Origin: Oscillospiraceae bacterium
GTDB lineage: Bacteria > Bacillota > Clostridia > Oscillospirales > Oscillospiraceae
Reading direction: 5' to 3'
DNA length: 33,075 nucleotides
Assembly (NCBI GenBank): GCA_017435615.1
Contig: JAFSET010000024.1
Coordinates: 1-33,075 of the forward strand
The position numbers and the translations under genes were made by a program. Shown piece by piece: positions 6,898-15,412 of this stretch. How positions within the stretch are numbered: position 1 is the stretch's first letter; each line of letters starts with the position of its first letter. Below the pieces are notes generated by a model. That model saw nothing but the letters and a program-made list of their open reading frames with translations, had not been told where the DNA came from and did no database searches.

Positions 6898-8397
6898 ATG
6901 GGCGAAACAATTCTGACGATGCAGGGCATCCAGAAGTATTTCTCCGGTGTTCACGCACTCAAGGGCGTGAATTTCGATCTGCGTGCCGGCGAGGTCCACG
7001 CGCTGATGGGAGAAAACGGTGCCGGCAAATCCACCCTGATCAAGGTTTTATGCGGCATCCATAAAAAGGATGGCGGATCCATCACGTACTTCGGTGAGGA
7101 TGTCCAGTTTGGCAACATTGCGGAGTCCCAGGCTGCCGGTATCAGCGTGATCCACCAGGAGCTGAATATGATGAACCACCTGACGGTGGCGCAGAATATG
7201 TTTATCGGCAGAGAATTTAAAAGAGGTGTATTGATCGACGACCGGAAAATGGAAGAAGAGGCCCAAAAGCTTTTCGACCGGATCGGCGTGCGGATCGATC
7301 CCGGCGTCAAGCTGGGCGAGCTGACAGTCGGTAAGCAGCAGATGGTAGAGATCGCAAAAGCGGTTTCCCGTGACTGTAAGCTGCTGGTGCTGGATGAGCC
7401 AACTGCCGCGCTGACCCAGCCGGAGGTGGAAGAGCTGTTCAAGATCATGAACGACCTTCGTGACAAGGGCATCGGCATGATCTACATATCACACCGTATG
7501 GATGAGATCAACCGGATATCTGATCGGGTCACCGTTATGCGTGACGGCGAATATGTGGGAACCGTCAATACCGCTGAGGTCACCAAGGACGACATCGTGA
7601 AAATGATGGTAGGCCGTGTGATCATGGGTGAGCAGAAGCAGAAAAGCGCAGTCGCTGAGGATGCGCCGGTGGTGCTGGAGGTAAAACACCTGAACGCCGG
7701 CAGAGAGGTCCGGGATGTGAGCTTTCATCTGCGCAGAGGCGAGATCCTTGGTTTTGCCGGATTGATGGGCGCAGGACGCACCGAGGTGGTTCGGGCGCTG
7801 TACGGCGCTGACCCCAAGCAGTCCGGAGAGATTTGGCTGAGCGGCAAAAAAGTGAAGATCAAGACCCCAGCCCAGGCGGTGGAGCATGGCATCTGCTATC
7901 TGTCCGAGGACCGCAAGCGTTACGGTCTGATGCTGATGAAATCTGTCACGGAAAACACCGTGATCGCCTCTGTGGATGACTTTATTTCCGCAGGACTGAT
8001 CAACGACAGTAAAATGAAGGAGGCCTCTGCCGAATTCAATGAAAAGCTGCGCACCAAGACCCCTTCTATGGAGCAGCTTCTGAAGAACCTCTCCGGCGGC
8101 AACCAGCAGAAGGTCATTGTGGCCCGCTGGCTGATGAAGAATTCCGATATCTTTATTTTTGACGAGCCCACCCGTGGCATCGATGTGGGTGCCAAGAGTG
8201 AGATCTACCGGCTGATGGAGGACCTGGCTGCCCAGGGCAAATCCGTGATCATGATCTCCTCCGAGCTGGCGGAGATCCTGCGAATGAGTGACCGGATCCT
8301 GGTGATGTGTGAGGGCCGGAAGACCGGTGAGCTGGATATTTCCGAGGCGACCCAGGAGAATATAATGCAACTTGCTACAATGCGGGAGGAGAACTGA
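6898..8397 (+). CDS. Sugar ABC transporter, duplicated ATP-binding protein (RbsA-like)
   Basis: A 499-residue protein with two ABC domains in tandem, the energising subunit of a CUT2-type monosaccharide importer. Domain 1 has Walker A GENGAGKST near residue 40 and Walker B LLVLDEPTAAL. Domain 2 has the degenerate GLMGAGRTEVV, signature LSGGNQQKV and Walker B IFIFDEPTRGID, the usual asymmetry of RbsA/MglA proteins. The start is placed at 6898 (MGETILTMQG), with AAAGGTGAT upstream; this gives the normal family length, whereas an earlier in-frame ATG at 6757 would add 47 non-conserved residues. The stop is 1 bp before the permease ATG. The substrate is probably a deoxy-hexose such as fucose or rhamnose, by position. 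Confidence 0.93.
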   Translation: MGETILTMQGIQKYFSGVHALKGVNFDLRAGEVHALMGENGAGKSTLIKVLCGIHKKDGGSITYFGEDVQFGNIAESQAAGISVIHQELNMMNHLTVAQNMFIGREFKRGVLIDDRKMEEEAQKLFDRIGVRIDPGVKLGELTVGKQQMVEIAKAVSRDCKLLVLDEPTAALTQPEVEELFKIMNDLRDKGIGMIYISHRMDEINRISDRVTVMRDGEYVGTVNTAEVTKDDIVKMMVGRVIMGEQKQKSAVAEDAPVVLEVKHLNAGREVRDVSFHLRRGEILGFAGLMGAGRTEVVRALYGADPKQSGEIWLSGKKVKIKTPAQAVEHGICYLSEDRKRYGLMLMKSVTENTVIASVDDFISAGLINDSKMKEASAEFNEKLRTKTPSMEQLLKNLSGGNQQKVIVARWLMKNSDIFIFDEPTRGIDVGAKSEIYRLMEDLAAQGKSVIMISSELAEILRMSDRILVMCEGRKTGELDISEATQENIMQLATMREEN

Positions 8398-8398
8398 T

Positions 8399-9469
8399 AT
8401 GAGCAACAAAAAAAGTCCGCTGCTGAATGTCAAGGGCGTGCTTGCCGGCGGCAAGCAGAATATGGTGATCATTTTGGCCGCTGTTGCCCTGTTTTTCGTA
8501 TTTTACCTGATCAACCCCAGCTTTGCCAGTGACCTGAACCTGAACAATATGGCAAAGTCCTTTGTGCCCTATGCTATTTTGGCTTTGGGCGTGACCTTCG
8601 TTATTGCCACCGGCGGTATCGACCTGTCCATCGGCACCGTTTGCATCGGCTCTGCTGTTTTGGCAGGCGCCATCTGCCGCACCGGCGTTGCTCTGGAAGA
8701 CGGCATCCTTTGGCTGACCATTCCCATTATCGTCCTGACCGGTACCGTGTTTGGCCTGATCAATGGCCTGCTGGTAGCCAAGTGTAAGCTGGCTCCCTTT
8801 ATCGCAACTTTGGGCACGATGCTGGTTTCCCGGGGCTTGACCTCCGTGGTGGCTGAGGCGGTTCGTGAGACCTCCTCCGCTGTGAAGTATCCCACTGTCG
8901 GCTGGTTCCAGGATATTTTCGTTAAATACAACGGCTTCCCTGTAGGTCTTCTGTGGGTTTTGGCTCTGACCGTTATTTGCATGGTGGTCATGTACAAGAC
9001 CAAGATCGGCCGCTATATTCTGGCCATCGGCTCCAATGAGGAAGCTGCCCGGCTGTCCGGTATCGATACCGACAAGTATAAGATCATTGCTTATGTGATC
9101 GGCGGCACCTTTGCCGGTCTGGCAGCTCTGTTCTATACCGCTGCCAACCCCTCTTTGACCATTGCAGGCGGCAACGGCATGGAGCTGGACGCGATTGCCG
9201 GCGTTTACATCGGCGGCACCAGCACCACCGGCGGCGCGGCCTCCATTATGGGTACCATCCTGGGCTCTTTGATCCTGGTGATCATCCGTAACGGCCTGAA
9301 CCTGGCTTTGAGCGGCGGCAGCATCGTCTCTGCTACCAACATCACCTACGCCGTTACCGGCGTGATCGTGGTGGGTGCGGTTATGCTGGATATTCTGAAG
9401 AAGAAAAACGCTGCCAAGGTAAAGATCCCTCCTACGGCGGAAAAGAAAGCTGAAGCATCCAAGTCCTGA
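8399..9469 (+). CDS. Sugar ABC transporter permease (RbsC-like)
   Basis: A 356-residue membrane protein of the BPD_transp_2 family with about ten hydrophobic helices. FVPYAILALGVTFVIATGGIDLSIG near residues 60-84 is the hallmark of RbsC/XylH/MglC permeases, and GSNEEAARLSGI further on is the loop that contacts the ATPase. The C-terminus is a short lysine-rich cytoplasmic tail. The start at 8399 has GGAGGA about 8 bp upstream and follows the ATPase stop by 1 bp, so the two are coupled. Confidence 0.93.
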   Translation: MSNKKSPLLNVKGVLAGGKQNMVIILAAVALFFVFYLINPSFASDLNLNNMAKSFVPYAILALGVTFVIATGGIDLSIGTVCIGSAVLAGAICRTGVALEDGILWLTIPIIVLTGTVFGLINGLLVAKCKLAPFIATLGTMLVSRGLTSVVAEAVRETSSAVKYPTVGWFQDIFVKYNGFPVGLLWVLALTVICMVVMYKTKIGRYILAIGSNEEAARLSGIDTDKYKIIAYVIGGTFAGLAALFYTAANPSLTIAGGNGMELDAIAGVYIGGTSTTGGAASIMGTILGSLILVIIRNGLNLALSGGSIVSATNITYAVTGVIVVGAVMLDILKKKNAAKVKIPPTAEKKAEASKS

Positions 9470-9490
9470 TGATCAGGCAATCACACTGTA

Positions 9491-9510
9491 ATAAAACCGT
9501 CAGGTTTTAT
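9491..9510 (+). other. Hairpin between permease and binding-protein genes
   Basis: ATAAAACC and GGTTTTAT pair perfectly around GTCA, ahead of the AGGAGG of the binding-protein gene. It could protect the 5' end of a processed binding-protein mRNA. No T-run typical of a terminator follows. Confidence 0.5.
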
Positions 9511-9534
9511 ATAAAAATTTAGGAGGAACCAAAA

Positions 9535-10635
9535 ATGAAAAAACTTCTTGCACTGCTCCTGGCACTCGTTATGGTCGCTGGCCTGGTAGCTTGCGGCGGC
9601 GGTGAAGCCACCCCCACTACCACAGAAGCTCCTGTCGAGAACCCCACTGATTCCCCCGCACAGGAAGACCCCACTGATGCCCCCGTTGCTGCTGACAAGG
9701 GCACCATCGCTGTGATCGCCAAGGGCGAGACCCACGCTTTCTGGCAGGCTGTTAAGGCCGGCGCTGTTGATGCCGGTGCTGCTGCCGGTTACGAGGTCAC
9801 CTTCCGTGGCCCCACCGCTGAGAGCGAAGAGTATGTTCCCGAGCAGCGTGAAATGGTTCAGGCCGCTCTGAACAACGATGATGTGAAGGGCATTGTCCTG
9901 GCTACCATCGGCCTGGGCTTCGCTGACGAGCTGACCGCTGCTTTCGACAAGGGCCTGCCCGTTGTCGAGTTTGACTCCGGTCTGTATGACAACAATGCTG
10001 ACGTTACCGCAGAAAAGGATCCCACCATCGGCTCCGTTGCTACCGACAACTTTGCCGCTGCAGGCGTTGTTGCTGAGAACTTCTATGCTTACCTGAAGAA
10101 CAACTCCCTGGCTGTTGACGGCTACAAGATCGGCATCATCCAGCACGACTCCACCTCCACCGGTATTGACCGTGCAGGCGGCTTCAAGGCTAAGATCGAA
10201 GAGCTGGCTGCTGCTGACGGCATCACTCTGGACATCAACGTTCAGGTCAAGGCCAACAACGAAGGCGAGTATAAGCTGGGCCTGTCCGCTCTGAAGGATT
10301 GGGGCGCTCAGTCCATCTTCATGACCAACGAAGGCGTTGTCAACGAAGTGTTCCCCGAAATCTCCACCAACGCGGATGCCTACAAGGACATCCTGTTCGC
10401 AGGCTTCGACGCAGGCACCAACCAGTACACCTGGATGAAGGACGCCGGCGCAACCTACGCTCTGTTGGTTGGCTCCGTTGCTCAGGACTCCTACAACATC
10501 GGCTACAAGGCTGTCGAGATGGCTATCAACAAGCTGGAAGGCAAGGAAGTTTCTGATGTGGGTATCGCCGGTGTTTGGTACACCGCCGAGAACATCGACG
10601 AGCAGAAGGACCGCAACATTTTCTACATGGGCTAA
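9535..10635 (+). CDS. Sugar ABC transporter substrate-binding lipoprotein (RbsB-like)
   Basis: A 366-residue exported lipoprotein. It has a KK-rich start and a hydrophobic signal, then the lipobox LVAC with Cys20 as the lipidation site, followed by a threonine/proline/acid-rich linker to about residue 52. The type 1 periplasmic-binding fold begins at GTIAVIAKGETHAFWQAVKAGAVDAGAAAGYEV. It captures the sugar outside the membrane for the preceding permease and ATPase. It is third in the operon behind a 65-bp gap with a hairpin and a strong AGGAGG. Its codons are strongly biased to GCT/GCC, GGC and AAG, consistent with high expression. Confidence 0.93.
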   Translation: MKKLLALLLALVMVAGLVACGGGEATPTTTEAPVENPTDSPAQEDPTDAPVAADKGTIAVIAKGETHAFWQAVKAGAVDAGAAAGYEVTFRGPTAESEEYVPEQREMVQAALNNDDVKGIVLATIGLGFADELTAAFDKGLPVVEFDSGLYDNNADVTAEKDPTIGSVATDNFAAAGVVAENFYAYLKNNSLAVDGYKIGIIQHDSTSTGIDRAGGFKAKIEELAAADGITLDINVQVKANNEGEYKLGLSALKDWGAQSIFMTNEGVVNEVFPEISTNADAYKDILFAGFDAGTNQYTWMKDAGATYALLVGSVAQDSYNIGYKAVEMAINKLEGKEVSDVGIAGVWYTAENIDEQKDRNIFYMG

Positions 10636-10667
10636 TCGCTTTTTGAAGAATTTGTAATTCCATAAGG

Positions 10668-10697
10668 ACCGGCACCGCTTCGGCGGTGCCGGTTTAG
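10668..10697 (+). terminator. Terminator after the ABC transporter operon (copy 1)
   Basis: ACCGGCACCGC and GCGGTGCCGGT form an 11-bp stem closed by a TTCG tetraloop, with a short TTT after it. A sequence duplicate lies at 10882-10910. Confidence 0.8.
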
Positions 10698-10713
10698 TCT
10701 GTCAAAAAAACCC

Positions 10714-10845
10714 TGTCATTGCGAGCCAGTGCTCACACTGGCGTGGCAATCCGTTTCTCAAAAAATTCCGTTTTCGCTTATTTTTCAGGTAAAACATATA
10801 CTTTTAGGAACGGATTCCCACGTCGCTTCGCTCCTCGGAATGACA
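10714..10845. repeat. Inverted-repeat element (TGTCATTGCGAG family)
   Basis: The ends TGTCATTGCGAG (from 10714) and CTCGGAATGACA (to 10845) are inverted repeats matching at 11 of 12 positions. A second inner pair, TGGCAATCCG and CGGATTCCCA, lies further in. The right half contains CACGTCGCTTCGCTCCTCG, familiar from small dispersed repeats in many bacteria. It has no coding capacity. It sits between two copies of the same terminator. Confidence 0.7.
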
Positions 10846-10881
10846 CGCATTTTCGGAAAAGGTGCTTTTTTGACACTCTGG

Positions 10882-10910
10882 ACCGGCACCGCTTCGGCGG
10901 TGCCGGTTTT
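10882..10910 (+). terminator. Duplicate of the ABC operon terminator (copy 2)
   Basis: The same ACCGGCACCGC-TTCG-GCGGTGCCGGT stem as at 10668, about 214 bp further on, here followed by TTTT. The shared block begins with GGACCGG in both copies, so it is a duplication rather than chance. Confidence 0.8.
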
Positions 10911-10956
10911 CTGCCCTTTTCATCAATTGCAGTTTGCAAAACGGATATGAAATTTT

Positions 10957-11111
10957 CGTAGGGACACTCCTCCGGGGTGTCTGCAAGGAATTATGCTTAT
11001 TAAGGCTTAGAATTTATGCCATTTATTCTTCTTTTTGTGTAAGAAAGAGAATAAAATCAGCCCATCGAGGTCCTATTTTATTTCGGACACCCCAGGAGGG
11101 GTGTCCCTACG
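10957..11111. repeat. REP pair element (diverged copy)
   Basis: A left REP (10957-10982, slightly degraded: GGACACTCC) and a right REP (about 11085-11111) in opposite orientation. Between them is a hairpin with loop ATCGA and arms ATAAAATC and ATTTTAT, like those in the copies at 2015 and 12703. Together with the terminators and the 10714 element it accounts for most of the 622-bp gap between the transporter operon and the dipeptidase gene. Confidence 0.75.
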
Positions 11112-11199
11112 AGATTTGATGAAGCGCTTATAAAGCGGAATTTATTCGTATTGAACGGCAATGGGAAGAATTATTGTGTCCGGGTTTTTGCTGTGCGTG

Positions 11200-11228
11200 T
11201 AGACAAGGCGGAAAACCTGTGATAAAAT
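11200..11228 (+). promoter_or_regulatory. Sigma-A promoter of the dipeptidase gene
   Basis: TAGACA (11200-11205), a 17-bp spacer and TAAAAT (11223-11228), 30 bp before the start codon. Confidence 0.7.
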
Positions 11229-11257
11229 ACAAAGCAAAGACCAAGGAGGTTTTGTTT

Positions 11258-12700
11258 ATGGAAGCAAACAAGCTGCAGGGGCTGAAGCCCCAAAAGGTAT
11301 TTGCCTATTTTGAAAAGCTCTGCTCGATGCCCCACGGCTCCGGCAATACAAAGATCATCAGTGATTACCTGGTGTCCTTTGCCAAGGAACAGGGGTTGGC
11401 GTATATCCAGGATGAACTGAACAATGTGATTATGTTCTGCCCCGGCACAGCCGGTATGGAGGACCGGGAACCAGTGATCCTCCAGGGCCATATGGATATG
11501 GTCTGCGAAAAGGATACCGACTGCCCTATTGATATGGAAACGGAAGGCCTGGATGTGACCCATGACGGAAGCTGGGTGTTTGCTAAGGGAACTACGTTGG
11601 GTGGAGACGACTGCATTGCCGTGGCCTACGCTCTGGCCCTGATGGAGGACAAGTCCATTCCCCATCCGCCACTGGAGGTGGTGATCACCGTGGACGAGGA
11701 GACCGGCATGTACGGCGCTGCCGGGATCGATCTTTCTATGCTCAAGAGCAGGACCCTGATCAATATTGACTCCGAGGATGAGGGCATTTTTACCGTGTCC
11801 TGCGCCGGTGGCGCAAGGGGAACCATCAGCCTGCCGGTGAAGCGGCGTGCGGTGTATGGACCCTGTGTCAAGCTGACAGTGGAGGGACTGCAGGGCGGTC
11901 ACTCCGGCGTGGAGATCCACAAAAACCGGGCCAATGCCAACAAGGTGATGGGAGAGCTGCTCAGCCGTGTGCAAAAGCTGATGCCCCTGTGCATCACCGG
12001 CTTTACCGGCGGCGCAAAGGACAATGCCATTCCCCGTTCCTGCCAGGTGACCCTGGTTGCTATGGGTATCCATTTGGAGCGGATCAACGAGATCACCGAA
12101 ACCCTGCAAAAAGAGCTGCGTGAGCAGTATGACGAGCCGGATGCCATCGTCCGTGGGGACGATGTGGATGCTTTGGGAGGCAACGCCCTGACTACTGAGG
12201 ATACCGCCAAGGTGATCGCGCTGCTTTGCAGCGTGCCCAACGGCGTGCAGGTGTGGAGCCAGGACATTGAAGGCCTGGTGCAGACCAGTCTGAATTTGGG
12301 CGTGGCGGAGCTGCGTGATGAACTGCGGCTGACCTTTGCGGTAAGAAGCAGTGTCAATCAGGAAAAACGGGAGCTGCTGGACAAGCTGAAGGAATTGGCA
12401 GAATTCTATGGCGGCAACTACAGCGAAACCGGCGACTATCCAGCCTGGGAGTATAAAAAGGACTCCTATTTACGGGATACCATGGTCCGGGTGTATACAA
12501 AGCTGTTTGAGAAAGAGCCTCAGGTGGTTGCCATCCACGCAGGACTGGAGTGCGGCCTGCTGTCGGAAAAGCTGCCGGGACTGGATTGCGTATCCATCGG
12601 ACCGGATATGCAGGATATCCACACCAGCCGGGAACGGCTGAATGTGGCCTCCGTGGAGCGCACCTGGAACTTCCTGCTGGAAATCCTCCGGGAACTGTAA
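11258..12700 (+). CDS. pepD: Aminoacyl-histidine dipeptidase / cytosol non-specific dipeptidase (M20C)
   Basis: A 480-residue zinc aminopeptidase of the PepD group that hydrolyses dipeptides in the cytoplasm. The metal and catalytic motifs of family M20 appear in order: LQGHMDMV (about residues 80-87), GGDDCIAVAYALALM (about 118-132), VDEETGMYGA (about 148-157) with the catalytic Glu pair, NIDSEDEG, and a C-terminal HAGLECGL. The length is close to the 485 of E. coli PepD. The start is set at ATG 11258, with AAGGAGG 8 bp upstream; upstream in-frame codons lack a binding site. It forms a single-gene transcript between two catabolic clusters and has no evident functional link to sugar use. Confidence 0.93.
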   Translation: MEANKLQGLKPQKVFAYFEKLCSMPHGSGNTKIISDYLVSFAKEQGLAYIQDELNNVIMFCPGTAGMEDREPVILQGHMDMVCEKDTDCPIDMETEGLDVTHDGSWVFAKGTTLGGDDCIAVAYALALMEDKSIPHPPLEVVITVDEETGMYGAAGIDLSMLKSRTLINIDSEDEGIFTVSCAGGARGTISLPVKRRAVYGPCVKLTVEGLQGGHSGVEIHKNRANANKVMGELLSRVQKLMPLCITGFTGGAKDNAIPRSCQVTLVAMGIHLERINEITETLQKELREQYDEPDAIVRGDDVDALGGNALTTEDTAKVIALLCSVPNGVQVWSQDIEGLVQTSLNLGVAELRDELRLTFAVRSSVNQEKRELLDKLKELAEFYGGNYSETGDYPAWEYKKDSYLRDTMVRVYTKLFEKEPQVVAIHAGLECGLLSEKLPGLDCVSIGPDMQDIHTSRERLNVASVERTWNFLLEILREL

Positions 12701-12702
12701 CA

Positions 12703-12914
12703 CTTCAAATTTCAGTTTTTAAATTCGTTGCGGATTTTTTCGTAGGGACACCCCTCCTGGGGTGTCCGAAACAAAATTAGGCCTCGATGGGCTAATTTTG
12801 TTCCTGTGCATAAACGAATCAGAAAGAATTTTGTGCATCGAGCCCTAAAATCTTTGCGGACACCCGGGGACGGGTGTCCCTACGAGTTTTGATAAACAGC
12901 TCAAGGAATAAGAA
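12703..12914. repeat. REP-containing MITE-like element, full copy 2
   Basis: A near-duplicate of 2015-2226 with the same order: left REP (12741-12767), hairpin with loop TCGAT, hairpin with loop ATCGA, right REP (12858-12884), and flanks ending in AATAAGAA. The first hairpin differs from copy 1 at two paired positions that both keep pairing (T-G to T-A and G-C to A-T). The second hairpin is partly degraded here. It sits between the dipeptidase stop and the terminator at 12957. Confidence 0.82.
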
Positions 12915-12956
12915 TATGCCTCTCAATTGGCAGAAGAAAAGACTTTAAGATTTATG

Positions 12957-12991
12957 ATCCGCTTCGGCAGAATTGCCGGGGCGGATTTTTT
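12957..12991 (+). terminator. Terminator downstream of pepD
   Basis: ATCCGCTTCGGCA pairs with TGCCGGGGCGGAT (two G-T pairs) around GAAT, followed by six T residues. The REP element lies between pepD and this terminator, so it is transcribed with pepD. Confidence 0.8.
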
Positions 12992-12992
12992 G

Positions 12993-13022
12993 TAGACAAA
13001 TGGCTGTAGGGTGTGGTATAGT
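12993..13022 (+). promoter_or_regulatory. Promoter of the AraC-type regulator
   Basis: TAGACA (12993-12998), an 18-bp spacer and TATAGT (13017-13022), directly after the pepD terminator. Confidence 0.65.
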
Positions 13023-13059
13023 AAATGCAAGAAAGGTTATTTTTGGAAAGGGGAGAGGC

Positions 13060-14016
13060 ATGTTGGAGCAGCAGCTTTTGGAAAGGCTCCGGTCGGTGAC
13101 CCAGGAGGAACAGGCTATTTTACAGGGCCGGACCAGTATCGACCGGGATCTGTACATGGGCGGTCAGGGCAATACGGTCAACAGCGCAAAGCTTCTGTCC
13201 TCCGGTAAGCTGATCACCCTGCGGCCCCACACCCGGTTTATTGATTTTCCTGATCACCGCCACGATTATGTGGAAATGGTCTATATGTGCAGCGGCAGCA
13301 CCACCCACTATGTCAACGGTAAGCCTATATCCCTGCGGCAGGGAGAGCTGCTGTTTTTAAGCCAGACGGCTTTGCACCGGGTAAAGCAGGCGCAAATGGA
13401 CGATGTGGCGGTAAACATTATCGTGCTGCCGGATTTTTTCAGCACCACACTGTCCCTGATCGGTGAAGAGCAGACCCCCTTACGGCAGTTTTTGGTGGAT
13501 TGCCTCTGTGGACAAACAGAGGGCCCGGGCTACCTGCATTTTCAGGTTTCCGGGGTAAAACCCCTGCAAAACCTGGTGGAAAATTTGATTTGGATCTTGC
13601 TCAACGATACTCCCAACAAGCGAAAAGCCAGCCAAATGACTATGGCGGCACTGTTTTTGCACCTGATGGGCAGCACGGAAAATCTGCGCACTGAGGATCA
13701 GGAAGAAGCGGTGGTGCTGAAGGCCTTGCGGTATGTGGAGAGCAACTATGCCCACGGAAGCCTGTCGGAGCTGGCAGAGCAGCTTCACTATGATGTAAGT
13801 TGGCTGTCCCGGGAGATCAAGCGAAAGACCGGCAGGACCTATACCCAAATTTTGCAGGACAAGCGGCTGGCCCAGGCGGCATTTTTGCTGCGCAATACCA
13901 ACCGGAATGTTTCGGATATCTCCCTTGCGGTGGGCTACGAGAATATCAGCTACTTCCATCGCATCTTTGCCCAAAGCTTCGGCCGTTCTCCCAAGCATTA
14001 CCGGGACGGAAAATGA
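13060..14016 (+). CDS. AraC-family transcriptional regulator with cupin sensor domain
   Basis: A 318-residue regulator. The N-terminal half holds a cupin-type pocket (FPDHRHDYVEMVYMCSGS near residues 66-83, then LRQGELLFLS). The C-terminal 100 residues form the double helix-turn-helix of AraC proteins, with LSELAEQLHYDVSWLSREIKRKTG as the first and VSDISLAVGYENISYFHRIFAQSFGRSPKHYR as the second. The start at ATG 13060 follows AAGGGGAG. It lies directly upstream of, and codirectional with, the rhamnose genes, so it is most likely a rhamnose-responsive activator (RhaS/RhaR role). It is not clearly orthologous to either by sequence. Confidence 0.9.
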   Translation: MLEQQLLERLRSVTQEEQAILQGRTSIDRDLYMGGQGNTVNSAKLLSSGKLITLRPHTRFIDFPDHRHDYVEMVYMCSGSTTHYVNGKPISLRQGELLFLSQTALHRVKQAQMDDVAVNIIVLPDFFSTTLSLIGEEQTPLRQFLVDCLCGQTEGPGYLHFQVSGVKPLQNLVENLIWILLNDTPNKRKASQMTMAALFLHLMGSTENLRTEDQEEAVVLKALRYVESNYAHGSLSELAEQLHYDVSWLSREIKRKTGRTYTQILQDKRLAQAAFLLRNTNRNVSDISLAVGYENISYFHRIFAQSFGRSPKHYRDGK

Positions 14017-14020
14017 TTTG

Positions 14021-14060
14021 CAACACAGGACACTTTTTTGGAAACTCAGGACCTGCAAAG
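14021..14060 (+). promoter_or_regulatory. Candidate AraC-type binding region upstream of rhaB
   Basis: The direct repeat CAGGAC occurs at 14026-14031 and 14047-14052, exactly 21 bp apart (two helical turns). The outer TTGCAACACAGG and CCTGCAAAG add partial symmetry. A TATTAT -10 lies at 14077-14082 with only a poor -35, as expected for an activator-dependent promoter. This is inferred from spacing. Confidence 0.4.
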
Positions 14061-14112
14061 ACGAAGCAGGATATGGTATTATAAAATTATTATGGGAAAG
14101 GAAGGTTTTATT

Positions 14113-15411
14113 ATGAAGTATTGTCTTGCAATCGATATTGGCGCATCCTCCGGTCGGCACATCGTGGGCTGGGAGGAAAACGGTGCGATCCAAACCCATG
14201 AGGTTTACCGTTTTCCCAATGGCGTAAAAGAGCTTGACGGCCATCTCGTATGGGATATGGAGGAATTGCTCAAGTACGTGGTTGCCGGTATTCGGGAGGC
14301 TTTTCAGGCATACCCGGATATCCAAAGCCTGTCTGTGGACACCTGGGGCGTGGACTATGTTCTGATGAAGGGTGATCAGGAGGTTTGGCCCTGCTATGCC
14401 TACCGTGACAGCCGCACAGATCGCTCTATCCCTGAGGTACATAAGATCATGCCCTTTGAGGAGCTGTACCGCCACACAGGTATTCAGTTCCAAACCTTCA
14501 ACACCATCTATCAGCTTTATGACGATAAGATGACAGGCCGTCTTGAGGGCATTACCGACACGCTGATGATTCCGGAATATTTGATGTATAAGCTGTCCGG
14601 TGTCAAGGCCAGAGAGTACACGGAAGCTTCCACAGGCGGTATGCTGAACGCGCAGACCGGAGAATTTGATATGCAGATCGTGGATGCACTGGGATTGCCC
14701 CGTCATCTGTTCCCCAAGCTGTCCCAGCCCGGAACGGTTTTGGGTAATCTCCGCCCCGAGATCGCACAGGCCGTAGGCGGCGACTGCAAGGTTGTTCTGT
14801 GCGCCACCCACGACACCGGTTCTGCCGTTGAGGGTATTCCGATGGAGGGCAATCATCCCTTTATTTCCTCCGGCACCTGGAGCCTTTTGGGCGTCAAGAT
14901 CCCCAAACCTCTGACGGACGAGGGCAGCTACCGCGCCAACTATGCCAATGAGGGCGGTGTGGGTTATATCCGCTACCTGAAGAACATTATGGGTATGTGG
15001 CTGATCAACGAATTGAAACGGGATCTTTGCCCCGATACACCTTTCCCGGAGATCGTGAAAATGGCAGAGGAGAGCACCTGCGACATTTTGGTGGATGCCA
15101 ACGCACAGGAATTTTTGGCACCCAAGAGCATGAAAGAGGCCTTTGATCAGGCAACGGAAGGCAAGCTGCAGTCTGTGGGGGATTATTTCCGCTGCGCCTA
15201 CCGGAGTTTAGCGGTGTGCTACCGGAATGCTTTAAATAACCTGGAAGCAAACACCGGCACAAAGTATGAAAAGCTGTATATTGTCGGTGGCGGTGCCAAA
15301 AACCAGTTCCTGAACCGATTGACAGAGGAAGCTACCGGTAAGAAGGTCGTTGCACTGCCCATTGAGGCAACCGCTCTGGGCAATTTGAAAATACAATTGG
15401 AGGTAAACTAA
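14113..15411 (+). CDS. rhaB: Rhamnulokinase
   Basis: A 432-residue FGGY-type carbohydrate kinase that phosphorylates L-rhamnulose at C1 using ATP. The N-terminal phosphate loop CLAIDIGASSGRH, the segment VDTWGVDYVLM, ATHDTGSAV with the catalytic Asp, SSGTWSLLGV and the C-terminal adenosine-binding GGGAKNQFLNRLTEEATGK all match RhaB. Start at ATG 14113 with GGAAGG 8 bp upstream, giving a normal N-terminus. The rhaA start follows 1 bp after its stop codon. Related kinases in this family can also accept L-fuculose, which matters here because no fuculokinase is in the window. Confidence 0.94.
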   Translation: MKYCLAIDIGASSGRHIVGWEENGAIQTHEVYRFPNGVKELDGHLVWDMEELLKYVVAGIREAFQAYPDIQSLSVDTWGVDYVLMKGDQEVWPCYAYRDSRTDRSIPEVHKIMPFEELYRHTGIQFQTFNTIYQLYDDKMTGRLEGITDTLMIPEYLMYKLSGVKAREYTEASTGGMLNAQTGEFDMQIVDALGLPRHLFPKLSQPGTVLGNLRPEIAQAVGGDCKVVLCATHDTGSAVEGIPMEGNHPFISSGTWSLLGVKIPKPLTDEGSYRANYANEGGVGYIRYLKNIMGMWLINELKRDLCPDTPFPEIVKMAEESTCDILVDANAQEFLAPKSMKEAFDQATEGKLQSVGDYFRCAYRSLAVCYRNALNNLEANTGTKYEKLYIVGGGAKNQFLNRLTEEATGKKVVALPIEATALGNLKIQLEVN

Positions 15412-15412
15412 T

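Noticed and set aside
14113-15411. Calling the kinase a fuculokinase (FucK)
   Set aside because: The N-terminal GASSGRH motif and the position directly before rhaA support RhaB; activity on fuculose is left as a hypothesis.
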